Part shown: piece after piece, positions 42,534 to 55,900 of the stretch
How the letters are laid out: each line of letters opens with the position of its first letter
Position numbering within the stretch: the stretch's first letter is position 1
Origin: Symbiodinium natans
Taxonomy: Eukaryota > Sar > Dinophyceae > Suessiales > Symbiodiniaceae
DNA length: 64,000 nt
Direction: 5' to 3'
Assembly: GCA_905221605.1 (NCBI GenBank)
Contig: CAJNDS010002291.1
Span: 427,501-491,500 of the forward strand
Translations under genes and position numbers: made by a program
The notes under the pieces: model-generated
What the model was told of the DNA's origin: nothing
What the model saw: only the letters and a program-made list of their open reading frames with translations
Databases searched by the model: none

Positions 42534-45500
42534 TGGCTGACAGCGACTGGGGGGCGCTCACACACAAGTCTGCACCATGCGCACGACCATGCACGACCCG
42601 TACGCCCAGCGCGCATACCCGACCAACAACAAGGAGGCCAAAGGTTGCAGGAAAAGGGACGCTGCACGCACACTCCCCCCCCCCCCCCCCCCAACCCACC
42701 CCCCGTGCACGTCCCGGCATGGCCCGCACGCGTACGGGAAGCACACCCAAAAAGGCCCTGACCTGCGACATGGCGCGCACCCACCCCCCCCCCCACCCCC
42801 ACCACCACGGCGTGGCACACACACCACACACACTGGGGGCAAAGGCCAGGGGCGGCCACACACACACAACACGCAAAAGAATCAGCAGCAGCACAGCATA
42901 GCCAGGTTTAGAGGGAGAAGAAGATGCCAAAAGGTTCGCTCGTGTTGTCAAGCTGCAGCAACGCACCCGTGCCGCGGCCCAGCTAAGAGAGACTAGAACT
43001 CAAGCCAACTAAAGAGTCGAAAACACCTTCGCAAGCCCAGCAATGGCACCTCCAGAGGATGGGGGCCGCGTAGTGGCTGCGAGCTTGTGGGCTTGGCACC
43101 CGCAGCCGGGGGCAGTGCCGACCGAGACGGGAGGGGAGGGGGCAGCCAGGACGAACCGCTGGACGAGGAAGGAGAGGGGGCGGGAGGACGGAGCGAGCAC
43201 CTGAGGGGGGAGGGCCAGTGGAGGCGGGAGAGGGTGAGGGGGGGGCATGCCACACAAGACACCACGTGCCAGACGGGGGGGCAGCAATCGCGCCACCAAC
43301 CCACCCAGGGCAGGCCACGGCCACATGCAGGGGAGAGATCCCTACATGAACGTTTGAAAGATGGCAAGGGAAACGAGAAGGAGAAGACGACCCCGGCCCC
43401 ACCGAGCCCGGAGAGAGAGGGGGATTTGCACACCCACGGGGCGAGACCTCCCCGACAAACACCCCCCCCAGGGCAAAAACAGAGTGGGATAGCCACACCA
43501 CCACCTTATTTGCCACCACCCACAAGACCCCCTCCCGAGGGGCAGGACAACCCCCACAAGACCCAAACCTGGCAGCGCCCCAGGGGAAATTATTTCCCAC
43601 GCACGGGTCGGTCATTAGGGGGGCCGGAACCAGAATCGCCATGGGACGCAATAACCTCCCACAAACCCACTGTGGGGCACACACCCCACCCCAAACAGCA
43701 CAAAGCACGTGGGGGGCCCAAGCCCTACGACCCCCAGCACGACCCCTGGGGCGCACACCACCAGCGACGACGACCAATACGCAGCAAGACGCAGCAGCAA
43801 CACCACAAAACGGCAGCGGAGTTCCCCCCACCAATGCAGTCACAAACACATCATGGGGACCCACCGGCCAGTCTATATGCCCAGGGGAAAGCAACCCCCC
43901 ATTGAACCCAATGGACCCCAACGGCTGCCGGGGGGACAAAAAGAGGCGCACCTGGTCAAACTCCCTGAGCTTCCTCCATCACACCCACACGCCCACGCTG
44001 GGGTCCAGGCCGGCCCCTACAGTCACGATAACCCCTTAACCCCCCTGGAAACCCCCTGGATGGCGATAAGCGGGAAACGCATCCTGCTCCAACACAGCCG
44101 AGCTGCACTAGCAGGGGCCGGAGCAAGCAGCAAACAACCAAGACACAAGTGCCAGTCAAAGCGTCCACCCCACCCCCCCAGGCCAGAAGACCTGGGCAAA
44201 CGCGGCCAAACACCCCGCCCCAAGCACCGCGCCAAACTGATCGGGGGGCCCGGTGGGTAACGTTCAGCCGCCCAAGCACGGCCCCCAGCCGAGGGGCCAA
44301 AACTATGCCCACCGTGCCAATCCAGCGAGAGGCAGGGGTGGGCGCATGCCAACCACTCCGGAGCCCTCCAGCCACCACCGCCCAACCCCACCAAACATCC
44401 CAGAGCTAGCCACCGACCACCTACGCCCGGGGGGGAGGGGCAAGGAGGCTGCTACCCACACCCAGACCTTTCAGCACCCCACCGATGACGACACGCCACG
44501 CCACCGGGGCAAGCAGCAGGACACCCAGCCGGAGGAGACGTCCACTGGTACTCAGGGAGGGGGAGACACTGGAGGAGGACACAAGCAAGGCGACAAGAAA
44601 CAAACATGAGGGGAGGGGGGAGCAGAGACCACGCAAACAGGGAGCAAAAAAGCCCAGGGAAGCCAGGGAACTCAAGCAATGCGGACGTTGCGCGGCAGGC
44701 AGCGGCCGTGAGCAGTCAGCAAACGCACCCCCCGACAGCCACAGGACGGGCTGAACCTCCTGAACAGAACAAGCACCCGAGGGGGACGTGGGGGGAGGCA
44801 ACGCCGCAGCAGCAACAGCACGACCACCAACCACCACCAAGCTCCCTGCAAGGGGACCGGTGAAACTGCCCCAAACACAAGAGGGGGATGCGACAAACAA
44901 GAGGAGAGCGGACAGCACGGAGGACCCACTGAGCAGCAGCGACGAGGGGAGGAGCAGGAATGAAGCAGCCAGCGAGAAGCAGGGGAAAACCACCGCACCA
45001 CCGACAACACACCCAACAGCCAGCAACGGCGGTAAGGGGGGCAAAGCCAACACAACAAGCAACCCCGGACACCCACGGGCGAGGGCCAACACAGAGGGGG
45101 AGACGAAAGAGGGAAGGGTACCTAGATGGGACCCCGTTACTGTCCCATCACCAGGGGAAACCCAAATCGTGTTTCAGGCAAGGGCAGCGGGGGGCGTGTG
45201 CATCTGGGAGTGTTTTCGATGTCCTTACCAGGCAGCCAAAACCATCCTGGGGGACCAAGGGTCTGCAGGCGAGGAAGTGAGCACTTCCCCAGGGCAAGAA
45301 CCAACCCCCCCCCATCCCTGTTGGGGTTTCGTGGACATTGAGAAAGGTGAGGGGGGTGAGGATGTCTGGTTTGATGGCAGTGGTTGCAGCCCCAGCCCGC
45401 GAGAAGGGGGCGACCAAACATCGCAGACAGTGCAGCTCCAGCAGGGACAAACTAGCCCGTGGGACAGCACATCTACCCGATCCAGGGTCACACCGCTTTC

Positions 45501-48500
45501 CCACAGCCAACCGGCCCAACTACCAAGTTGGTGGGTCCACGGGGTCGGGGGCACTCATCCAGGAAGCCGAACCTACAGCCCCAACCAACACAAGCAGCAG
45601 CGAGCAGCAGGGCAGAGCCACCACCACCACCACCACGCCGACCCCACGAGGCGCAGGACACCAGGCATAAAACAAACCAGAAAGCCCCCAGCAGCAGGAG
45701 GAAAACAGGCGCGCCAGAGGAACAGAAGAGGCAGCGATTGGTCCAGAAAGCCAGAGGCAGGGGCGGGAGGGGGGGGCAGGACAAGGATGGCGGCCGCACA
45801 AAAACGCGCAAAAGAGGGGGGGCGGAGGCCCAGCACGGCGAAACCAGCCAAGCGACAAGGAAAGGGGGGTGACAAGCAAAGGGCCGACCACCACAGGCAG
45901 CCCACCTACGTGCAGCAGCTAGGCAGACCTGCAAGAGCAAGCCGGCAGGGCGCGGGGGCAGGAAGGAAAGTGGCGGAGGGGACGGATATGAAAGCATACC
46001 CACCTCGAGGCGGCCCGCAAATTGCCTTGGAGAGGCAGGCCGGGAGGACGAGGGAAGGGGCCCACAGGACAGAGAGTCAGCAAGCCATCACCAACCCGCC
46101 CAATGTTCCCCCCCACCAGCCCGGGGGGCGGGGAGACCTAACCGAGACCCACTGCCAGGGGGAGGGGGGCATGGCAGCAGCAGCAGCGCGTGGCCAGGGT
46201 GAGATACCACGCCCAAACATGCCCCTCCCCCACCTCACAATCGGGGGGGGGATAATGGGAGGGAATTCTTCGCCATCGAGGACACGCCGCCAGGCGGGAT
46301 GGCCCACATTCCACACACCACAAGGGGGCAGAGCACTCGGGGCGAGGAAGGTGGAGGGCGTTGATGAGGAGAGGAACGGGGGGGCTACATCGACCGCAAG
46401 GTGACCTACCCGACGTGAAAATTGCAGGGACACGACGAGGAGAAACCGACTGGAAAGGAGGGGAAGGGTATGTGGGCCGGCGGGGAAGGGAGGAAGCGGG
46501 GGCGAGGAGAGAGGAACAGGAAAGTGGGGGGGTGGAGCACGTGCACAGGTACACACCCACAAACGCCCCCCACACAGACGTGGAGGCCACCACCACCTGC
46601 AACGGGGGCTCTTGAAGGACGGTCAGGCGAAGAGGGAAGCACAAAAGGGGGAACGCGGCGGAAAGGCGGAGACAAAGCAAAGGAGGAGGCTAGGGTGGGG
46701 GCAAAGAAACACGGGGCGATCACGGCAGAGGGAGCAGAGGGAGCAGCACACACGGACGTCGAAGCTGGAGGACAAAGGAGCAGTCTGAGCCTTGGGGCCC
46801 CGGATGAGCATCGGCGTGTTACCGGCACGAGAAACACGCGTGGCTGATTTGAAGCGACTGGGGCCATAGAAACTTAGGGACGTTGGCTCGGGGCCGCGTT
46901 CGTGTGGAGTTCACCATTCCAGGCCCTTTGTTTTTTTTTTAAACAATGGAAGGGACACAGGGGGTCAACTAGAGATGAGGGGTTTTGTAGGTTAGGATTT
47001 GTTATACCCGTTTAAGGAGGGTGTTTGTTGTGTGAAAGCGGAGCCCGAAGCCCTGAAACGCACAGGACCGAGCTGACACATGATGATGTACGGTCCGGGG
47101 CTGGGTTCCGTCTATGGGTAGGTTGCCGGTAAGGGGAGCCGAGTCGGGGGGCAAACAACGTCAAACATGGTAGTCATCGGTTCATTACCCAGTTTTCACT
47201 GCCCAAGCTGCAGGTAGGGGATAACCGTAGGGGGTTGATCGGGGCGGTCTCTTCTCACTCGCCAGAATGCCCCCATACGGCTGCCGGGTTGTCTCTTGCA
47301 CACGTGAAACACTGCTTGTTTGACCCCTGCAGGTTTGTTTACAGGCCACCCCCCCAAAAACCAACCCCAACAAATGTGGGGGGGGGGGGGGAAACAGGCA
47401 ACAGTCCCGCACACAACGCTGTTCACCGAACTCTGAGCCACCCAGATCGGGGGGGCGATGACGCCCGGGGCCCAGGCCCACAAGCCCTCCGAAAGAAAGA
47501 AAAGAAAGAAAGCGAGAGAGAGAAAGAGCCGACGTGGAAGAAACAAACCTACCCACAAAACACACACACCCCTCCCTCACTGGGAAACCACACGCCCCCG
47601 GCGCCAAAGCTACTACCAACCGCCCACGACACAACCACCACGCACGACCTCAATGACGACCACGGACACCCACCAAGCAGAACCCAGAAGCAACCCCATG
47701 GGCCAGACCCCACCGCAGCCAGCCGGGGCAACACCAGAACCCAGGGACCAGCCCCCCCCCAGAGACAACAACGGCCGAGCAGACACACGCCAACAACGCC
47801 AGCAGGCCACCCATGTAAAAAACCACGGGCAACACCACAAGGACCCAAGCGCGCAGAAACAGAAACCAACCAAACCCCCCAGACATGTGCACGCAATCAC
47901 ACACCAGCCCAGCAGCCGCACTGATGTACCCGCAACCCCAGCAGCCAAAACGCCCACGACCACCAGGAAGCAGCCTTCGAAGAAGCGACGGGCAAACGCC
48001 AACCTCATAGCCAATTCCAAGGAACTGACCAAGCGGAGCAAATGAGCAAGGGGAGGGCATCAGGGCGCTGTTAGGCTGTTGGAGCAGGTCATTTAGCCCG
48101 GGCGCACCTCGGCACGGGGCGGCCAAGAGGGAACCTGCAAGAATTGTGGCAAGCCGCACAGACCCACCAACCCTGCCTGGCCACCGACTTGAGAACAAGG
48201 GAAACAACCCACGATGAGTGAGAATGAGGACGGGGGGCGCACCAACCCGGCATGGCCATCGCCCACCACCGCCTCGGGCCACCATGAACCCACGACGGGC
48301 CACCACGATGAATGGGAGGAGAACACTTACACCGGACGACCGACCACGATACCAGACCACCGCGCCGACGAGAGCCGAAAGGCATCAGCGAAAGTTGACT
48401 GAGCCAAAAGGGCGGACGTGCACTACCCCGACGTCGACCCCAACTACCAGGGCCCGCTGGCGATGGAGGGAGCACCAGAGCATCAGGGAAAATGATCAAT
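42534..48500 (+). other. T-poor 3' part of the LINE, with long low-complexity frames
   Basis: The + strand is very poor in T, with many G and C homopolymers, so stop codons are rare and long frames arise in all + frames and as pyrimidine-rich frames on -. Most translate to Pro/Gly/Arg/Gln/Thr/His-rich sequence without domains (e.g. 43087-43905, 47235-47924). I see no RNase H or other enzyme. It behaves as an extended 3' untranslated region or a decayed extra coding part. Confidence 0.6.
44788..46404 (+). other. 538-codon open frame in the T-poor region
   Basis: Mostly low complexity, but 45120-45400 reads like ordinary protein (VPSPGETQIVFQARAAGG, CIWECFRCPYQAAKTILG, CWGFVDIEKGEGGEDVW). It could be a remnant of a third element-encoded protein or chance in T-poor sequence; no family recognised. 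Confidence 0.3.
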
Positions 48501-49415
48501 GAGCATTCAGGTCTTAGGGGAGACCAGAGAGGGACAAGGGTGATAAGGGTGGTAGGGACCCCCTTAGGTTGGCTTCACTGTAGGTTTTTCTCTGGGTTTT
48601 GTCTTGTGCAATTTCCCCTCGATTCACCCTGCTTTCCAGTAGCAAAAGCTGACCCACACCGGGCACACCATAAGTCAGTTTGGAGCCAATAGGGAGAGAA
48701 GGGGGAGCCCCAAAACACGCAAGGCTGTGGAACCTTTAGTTAACCCAAGAATGGCCCCGGGAGGGAAGACAGGAGCGGGTACAGACATAAACACTCCTTC
48801 GAGGGAAAAGCATCAGTACCTTTTACGATGTGCCACCTCGTCTACCTAGTTCCCCAAATGGGCCCCTAACCTGCCTGGCTAACTTGAGGGGAGGGAAGGC
48901 CACTGAGATGACTCCCCAATGTGGAAGATAGGGGCCCGCCACGCTGTAGACCGGGATATTAGGGGGTAGGTAGGCACTGCAAGCTGTGGACTCCCCAGTT
49001 ACCCTGAATGAAACAGGGAGGCGACCCCCAACTGAAGTCAGCCTGTAAACATAGCCAAACTGTACAGGGGAAACAGAACCTGGGAAACTGAGTTTGAGTG
49101 GTGGGGGAGCCCGAGTGATGCTAGTCGGAAAACCCAGGCATGCACAAGTGTGGACTTTGTTTACCCTGAAAAACCAAGGGAGCTCCACCGTGAATCATGC
49201 TCAACCCATGTCAACCACCAGAACAACCATGAGGGGGGGGGGTGGGGATGGATGATACTGCAAGGAACCAATGGGGCATCAGTGAATAGGTGTACAGGGT
49301 CGGGTTTGGGTTCCAGTGTGCCTGCTGGCTGTTTGACAATACAGGTAAATTGTGGGGGCAGTCGAAAGTGATTGTACCCCCAGCCTGTATTTCTCGTAAA
49401 TTTTCACCACGACTG

Positions 49416-49471
49416 GATCGCTGAGCACGTCCCTTGGGACGACCCCCATTGGGGGTTATGTGCTGTGGAAG
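49416..49471 (+). promoter_or_regulatory. LINE 3'-ter hairpin block, direct repeat of 37860-37915
   Basis: GATCGCTGAGCACG, hairpin GTCCC-TT-GGGAC (49429-49440), second hairpin CCCCC-ATT-GGGGG (49443-49455), then TTATGTGCTGTGGAAG. Structured 3' ends of this kind are recognition sites for LINE reverse transcriptases. Confidence 0.6.
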
Positions 49472-49690
49472 GGAAGGAAAGGAGAGAAAGACGAGAAGAG
49501 AGAGAGGAGAGAGAGACGTGAGGGGGAGGAGAGAGGAGAGAGAGAGGGACGAGGGAGAAGAGAGAGAGACAAGAGAGGAGTGAGAGGGAGAGAGTGGAGG
49601 AGAGCGAGATACGAGCGATGGAGAGGGAGAGAGAGAAAGAGGAAAGGAGGAGGGAGAGGGAGAGAGAGCGATTGGGAGAGCGAGATTAGA
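49472..49690 (+). repeat. GA-rich tail
   Basis: About 220 bases of imperfect GGA/GAGA purine sequence, with T nearly absent, following the hairpins; ordinary composition resumes at about 49691. Confidence 0.85.
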
Positions 49691-50790
49691 ATGACTTTTT
49701 CACCGCGCGGTGGAACCCTTGCCTGCAGGAGGACATCGCGGTTTTTGCCAGAATTTGCGCAGATGCATTCTTGAAGCCATGCACAGCACCCCAGTCGCCC
49801 TTCCGCTTTTTACTTCCGCGTTGGCAACTGGACCTCAACGTTCTCTCAGCGCTCTGGTCCGGGTGCCTGAAAGCAAAGGACCCTGCAATTAGCTATGGGC
49901 AGTGAAAATTCCTGGACGTGCAGGCACTTACTCTTTGAGCCCTTGTTGCAGAATGGTCTTGACCTTCTGCGCAGGTCACGGTGCAGAGGGCCTCACTTTT
50001 CAAGGCCAGGGGCAAACGCAGGCAACAGCAGGGTCTTAGGGCCATCGGGACGCTGCGGACAGGAGGTGTGAATTGTAGACAGGCTAGTGAAGTGAGTGCC
50101 GCAAAACGAAGATGAGACTATAGACAAAAGGACGCAGGACAGGCACGAGAGACTTGGGAAGAGGTGGGAGTTTTTTGGCGGTGGCGAGCCCCTCAGGTGC
50201 ACGTAGCTGGTAGAATCCATTGCAGATGCTGGAAATTTTTGTTCTTCTGCTGGCATTTAAATTTGCATGGGTGCCCGCAAGTGATTTGCAGGAGCAGTGG
50301 AGAAAGAGCCTTTGGCAGCATCTGAAGAGTCTCGGTTTTTGCAGCTTTAGGACTCAGGGAAGGCCGAACGCATCCATGACGGGGCGACTTATTTTGGGTT
50401 GCATCACCCAGCAACCCCTGGAACAATAGCAGGAAAAGGCCAAGAAGCAGGCAACGGACCGGAAAGAGAGACAGAAAGGAGAGAGAAAGCTGCGCAGTTT
50501 CATCACCGAGCAATTTGGCACTCTGCCTGGTCGCAGCTGAGGCTACAGCAGAAGATGGGAAAGAGAGAAAAGTCTTTCAGACCAACAATGATTGCCGCCG
50601 ACGGCGCGGTTGTGGACGACCATCGTGACGCCAGTCTCACAGGCTTCTTGGGACAAGATTCGGGCAAGGGGAGTCCTGTCCACCCTCTCCCCCGTGACGG
50701 GTCTCCAAGGTTACAGTGGGAAGACTCAACTAAACCAAAAACATGATTTACAGAGCTCCCTTGTTTTCTTTTGATCTTCTTTTTGTTTCC

Positions 50791-50817
50791 TTTTTTTTTT
50801 TTTTTTTTTTTTTTTTT
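50791..50817. repeat. Poly-T run (27 T)
   Basis: Direct reading; followed by CTTGCTTTCAG, so it could equally be a polypyrimidine tract before a splice acceptor. Confidence 0.9.
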
Positions 50818-52899
50818 CTTGCTTTCAGCTTGATCACGTTGCTTGCCTCGCTGGTGTTGGCCGAACACTTGAGATTATTCTTTGTGGAGTGTGCTGTGAT
50901 TGCTGGTTGGTTTCGGTTTTATTGTCACATCTCTATGGTTTCACCTTTTTCCTTTACGTTGTTGCTTGCCTTGAAGAACCGTTCCTGATTTGGATGTTGC
51001 TCATGGTAAAGGCTTGATGCTGGAAACTGGCAACAGTTACCTTGGTTTTCTCGGAGGTGCCTTTATCCCATGTTGTTTAGATTTTTATCGCTCCTACGGA
51101 CTCTGACATTATTCTGACACCACTGAACGGGCTCTTGCAGGGCCGCGGTGACCGTTCGCCGCGGACAGGCGACAAAAATAGCAAAATTCTGAGAATGAAA
51201 CGCCTCTTGATCCGGAATGTACAACAAGGGGCTCATTTCGCCACACTGGGGACTTCAGCGCTCAATGCATACCCTGTTCCTAAGGATGTTCCGAGTCTGA
51301 AGAGCAGCCGCTGAAAAGATTCATGGTTGCCCTGAAGAAGGCAAGGAAACAAAGTTTTTTGCGGTCGCAATCTGTATGATGCGAGAACGGCTGTCTGTAA
51401 TGTGTCCACAATTTTGCTGATTGCATGAGTCAACTTGCTTGATCGGTCCTGCCCTTAGCGCAACAGAAAGACATGAAGAGGATCGTGAATGATTGAGGAG
51501 GGCAGTGCCATGCTGGGCGCACGTGCAGCCATTTGTGACAGCATGATCACGTAGCATGAGACGCTGGGAAGCTCTGAGCGCACATTGAGAACCCCTGATT
51601 CAGCTGCTGAGCAGATCTTTTGATGGCTTCGCAATCTCAGCAGCGGTTTAGTCCATACTGGATGTGGTCTCACCACAGTCGCAGGTATTTGACGGAGAAA
51701 GGAAGGAAGGGGAGGGAAAGCCAAGACAGTGGCGGCCACAGCGTGTACATCGCCACATCTGAAAGAAAATGAGTTTGCATCACATGCTCAGATGACATTT
51801 GTTCTCCTTCACGAGAGCGGGCCGTTGGGACATGACAGGGAACAAATTGTCATCTAGAACGATGCTATCATGTTTGCCGCTCTTCAGGGCGTCCCGAATG
51901 TGAAGTCTTATTCGGCTCATGTTACATGCAAAACCTTGTCCCTTTGAGTTGCCCGCGTAATTCTGACAAAACGTTTTCCCGATTTCAAAGTCAGAACGAA
52001 GCGCCTCAAATTCGTCGTCACTTTCGAGCTGTTTTGTGTGAAGCTTTTGCGTCCCGAAAGGTGCTGCTCGTCAGGTGTAGGGAAAATACGGGGGGGGGGG
52101 TGGGGGGACCTGTTCAACCGGAATGCTCCCCAAAGAGTTGTGGCGACACTGGGAACCAAGGCTGAAGCAAACCCAACCACGGTGGTGACAGACAGGTTCC
52201 AGTCTCAGTGGCTGGCTCCCTCAGCTTCTGTTGTTGGCCTGAGCCAGACATTCTGAGGGATGAGGGTTCAGATGCTGTGACGAATGAACAAACGCCATAC
52301 CCAGCGAAAAAGGTCCCATGAGTCGGTGCAAAAGGACGCTCTTGTTTACCACAAACGACGCGGCCAGAATGGGGCGGAAAACACAGGGCCTTTGCCCGGA
52401 GCCGCCAGGCCAAGATCAGCTGTGTCTATGGTACAGTGGTTAGTGATGGAACGACCACAAGGACAGACCTTCGAGACCATCGAGACGGTGCTTGGCACTG
52501 AGTATGTGAAGAGGAAGCCTAGTAGCCTGTAGGACTTGCAAAGGGGTCTGGCCCTGATTTCGGCATTCCTGAGGTACATTCGTTATTTACATGATTGACT
52601 CGCTGTGCGCATGCTCTTACCCATGCTTCGGATCCCAGAGCTTTGAGTCACAGCTCCCGGGGAGTCCGGGATTCTACCGGGCCAGAGGGGGTGTCTTGGA
52701 GCAGCCAGGACTAACACGAGACTGTAGAAATGTCCCGGCAGTCGCACTGTAGCCGCATCTTGTGATCTGTGGTCCGGCCCAACAAACACGCCCGAACCAC
52801 CCCATTTTGCCAACCATGTTTGTTGGTGGTGGGGGGTGGTGGGGGTGTGGGGTTGTTGTGGTTCTGTTGGTTGGTTGTTGTGTTGGTGTGGCTGGGTTT

Positions 52900-52955
52900 A
52901 TGTTGCTGCTGTTGCTGATGTTGCTGCTGCTGCTGCTGCTGTTGCTGAATGTTGT
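52900..52955. repeat. GTT/GCT trinucleotide repeat
   Basis: TTGCTGCTGTTGCTGATG-type repeat including six consecutive CTG/GCT triplets. Confidence 0.85.
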
Positions 52956-55900
52956 GATTGTTGACTCAGTTCTGCGCACCAAGGCTCTTCTTGGGCTGGG
53001 AGTGCCGACGGCCCATTCAACCTTCAATATGCTAACACGGGCGTGGTATTGTCGACATGCATGGAACGTGTAATTTTAAATGGGTCCGCAACACGTTACA
53101 CGCTTGTCCACCTCCAGCGATCACAGCCACTGACATCGCGTAGTGGTAGTCAGAAGGGAACCTAGAATGAAGGCGGAAAGGCCGGAGTAGAGCAGCACAG
53201 AGATGCCTTCGAGAGCGTTGCTTTGAGAGTGCGCGAGACAAGGAAGAACGAAGAAGAAAAACCATGTTTTGCGACATTCCCGGTTAACATGGCTGTGCAT
53301 TTAGAGCGCCACCAGCCAGCGGATTTGCATAAAAGCTAAGTAGCAGGCTCCCTGTGCGGGCGATCCATGGCAATTCGAAGTTTGCAAGCAAAAAGGCAAA
53401 GAAGGGGGGATACAGTACTGCGAATCTGGATGGACCACTAGCTCAGTGCTTCGATCGGGGTTGTTCGAGGCGGTGTGCAGCTGAGGTATACATGGTTACG
53501 CCAAAATCAACACAGCACAACAGTGCACATGTTAGGAGGGGTACCTGACGTGATAAGCGGGGGCAGCGGGGTCAGTGTCGTAGGTGTACATGGTGGGCGT
53601 TGGATTGGAGTGTGGAAACCCCATTGTCCCCCTTTAACCAAATCAACAAAGAGAGTTTGCCTCGAGAAAATAGAGGGTGAAGATGCAAAACAGTGTGCGG
53701 ACTTCTCAAGCTACATTTGCCCACTGCCTGTCAGGATAGAGCAGCAGGTTAAAGATCTGGGTTTCTGTCCTCGCCGCAAACCCTGAACCAAGATTCGGGT
53801 TTGTTGGGATCGCTTAGGATCAGTCATCATTACCATTCAGCGCCGGTATCCACATTCCTCCTCTTTCAAAGGATGCTTGGAGCCAGCAGAATCATTGGCA
53901 ATCTATCATGGTCTCTGTCTCTCTGGGTCTCTGTCTCTCGTCTACCGATTCTGCATCACCGTCTGCGGTCTGTTCTTGCGTTGCAAACCCAGACACAGTG
54001 GTACCAAATTTGGTCAGCAGTATACCTGCTCGGGGACATGTCAAGGGCCTCCTTCCTTGAGCTGCTGGATGGATCCGTTTGCAGATTAGAACTAACGTGA
54101 AAAGCGTCATGCTTGGCTCTGTTTGAAATAATGCGGGCTTTCAAGCGCGAGCGCGCTTGCGATATGCGGTATCTTAGATTGTCTTGGTCTTTGTTTTCGG
54201 CGTCCTTCTGGTATGCACCAGTCTCGAGTTCTGTTCAGTGTCCCGTCGCTTGTACTTCCATCAGGCCTTGCCGGTTAGAGTGCGTTTGGCACTGGTGACT
54301 CTGGAGCTCTGTCTGCTTCCTCCTCTCCTCCGCCTGCCTTCACACCTACATGAGATTGCTGCCCAGATGAATTTTCAGTGGCCAGACCATACGGCCTTCC
54401 TCCGGCTGACACGAACTTTGGGAGAATGAAGCCGCGGACCTGATAATGGGCATGGAACGACAATGCAAGATTGGGGATGGCATGGCATGCGTCGAAATCC
54501 TGAGGTCAGGGATACTGGTCCGCCCGATTACCCCCGCCTCAAGAAAAGGAGTTGAGAAGCATTGGGTTGTGATCTCGCATGCTACGGTATTGGGTTCAGC
54601 TCAGTGGTTTTCGTCTAGATTTAGATTTTGGATCCATCATTGGCCCCAAAATGGCGAACCTGGCATGTCATTGGGAAGACAAAGGCTGCGTGTGTTGCCA
54701 CGCCTCAGTGAAGCAGGAGTTGACGGCAACTGTGTGACTATGCCAGCCTGAGAGATGAATCAATTATAAGGCCACTTGCAACCCCAAAGCCCACCAAAAG
54801 AAGAAGCATAGAGCACACAACATATTTAGCTGAGCGAACGACTTCATGAGCTTTTATACTTTGGTGTCGTGGACCGTCAGTCGGGGGGGGCAGGGTCGAG
54901 AAAACTTAACGTTAAGAGTCGGGGAAAAAACATCAGTTAAGATCCCTCCCCAAGTTTTGGGCAGCCCCAGGCGGATTGCTGTTGCATTTGGGACGCACAC
55001 TAACGCTCTGAACACGGCGCTTTTTTCGACACGCGTGCGGCATCCCAGGGCGCGCGACATGACAGGGAACTCTTTTCAGAACCCCCCAACGTGCGCACTC
55101 AAGTTTTTAACATGATGTTTACTCGACACCGTCTACCTCAGTCGCGCCTGCGCGGCATGGAGACAAGTCTTCCAGAGCACTTTTGCGTTTCCGACCCAGG
55201 AGGAAGGCGGGCTAGCAAACCACCCAGCAGAAGTACCCGTGGGAGATCTAGAAATATGTGTGCGGGTCATGGGCCCGCTGTTTCAGGCTGTTCGTGGCGG
55301 TTTCTTGCCCCGAGCATGACGCAATAAAAGACAACGGAGAGGGAGGGGGGAGAGCACGTGAGAAGATGCAGCTTCACGGAGCCAGCCATAGAAATGAACG
55401 AAGAGAGGGCAGAGCAGAAAGATGGACAGAGACTTCCAGGGCAGTCAACGTTCTTGGCAAGCCTTGGCGCGCTGTCCAAGCCCCAGTGCACGCAGAAACT
55501 ATGGCAAATGCGTTTTGAATTGCCAGCATAAAGAGAGAGAGATGGAATGTATATAGGCTCACTTTGAAACATAGGTTCTGGTCGATATTGTGCTGCTGAT
55601 TCTGAAGTTCATAGGCAGGTTCCTTGCAAAGCGTTCTCACAAATTCCAGCCTTGCTTTCTTGTTTCGATGCAGGTTGGCTTAATGGCTTGCCGTCTTGCT
55701 GGGTCCAGAACATTTTGTAAGTGGCGCGGCGGTCTCCTTGATCTCAGAGTGACTCTGAGGCTTCATTGGAGGGGCAAGAGGCGGGCATTTACACCCAAGA
55801 AGGGGGAAGAGAGAAAAATCGCATCGAATGCCAAATCAAGGTTAGCCCTGGTCGCAGGGGGACATGACAGACCGGATATGGATTGTTCGGGTGCCTCTGC

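Noticed and set aside
42983-46680. Long minus-strand frames (up to 322 codons) in the T-poor region
   Set aside because: They are Pro/Ser/Cys/Leu-rich shadows caused by near absence of T on the + strand.
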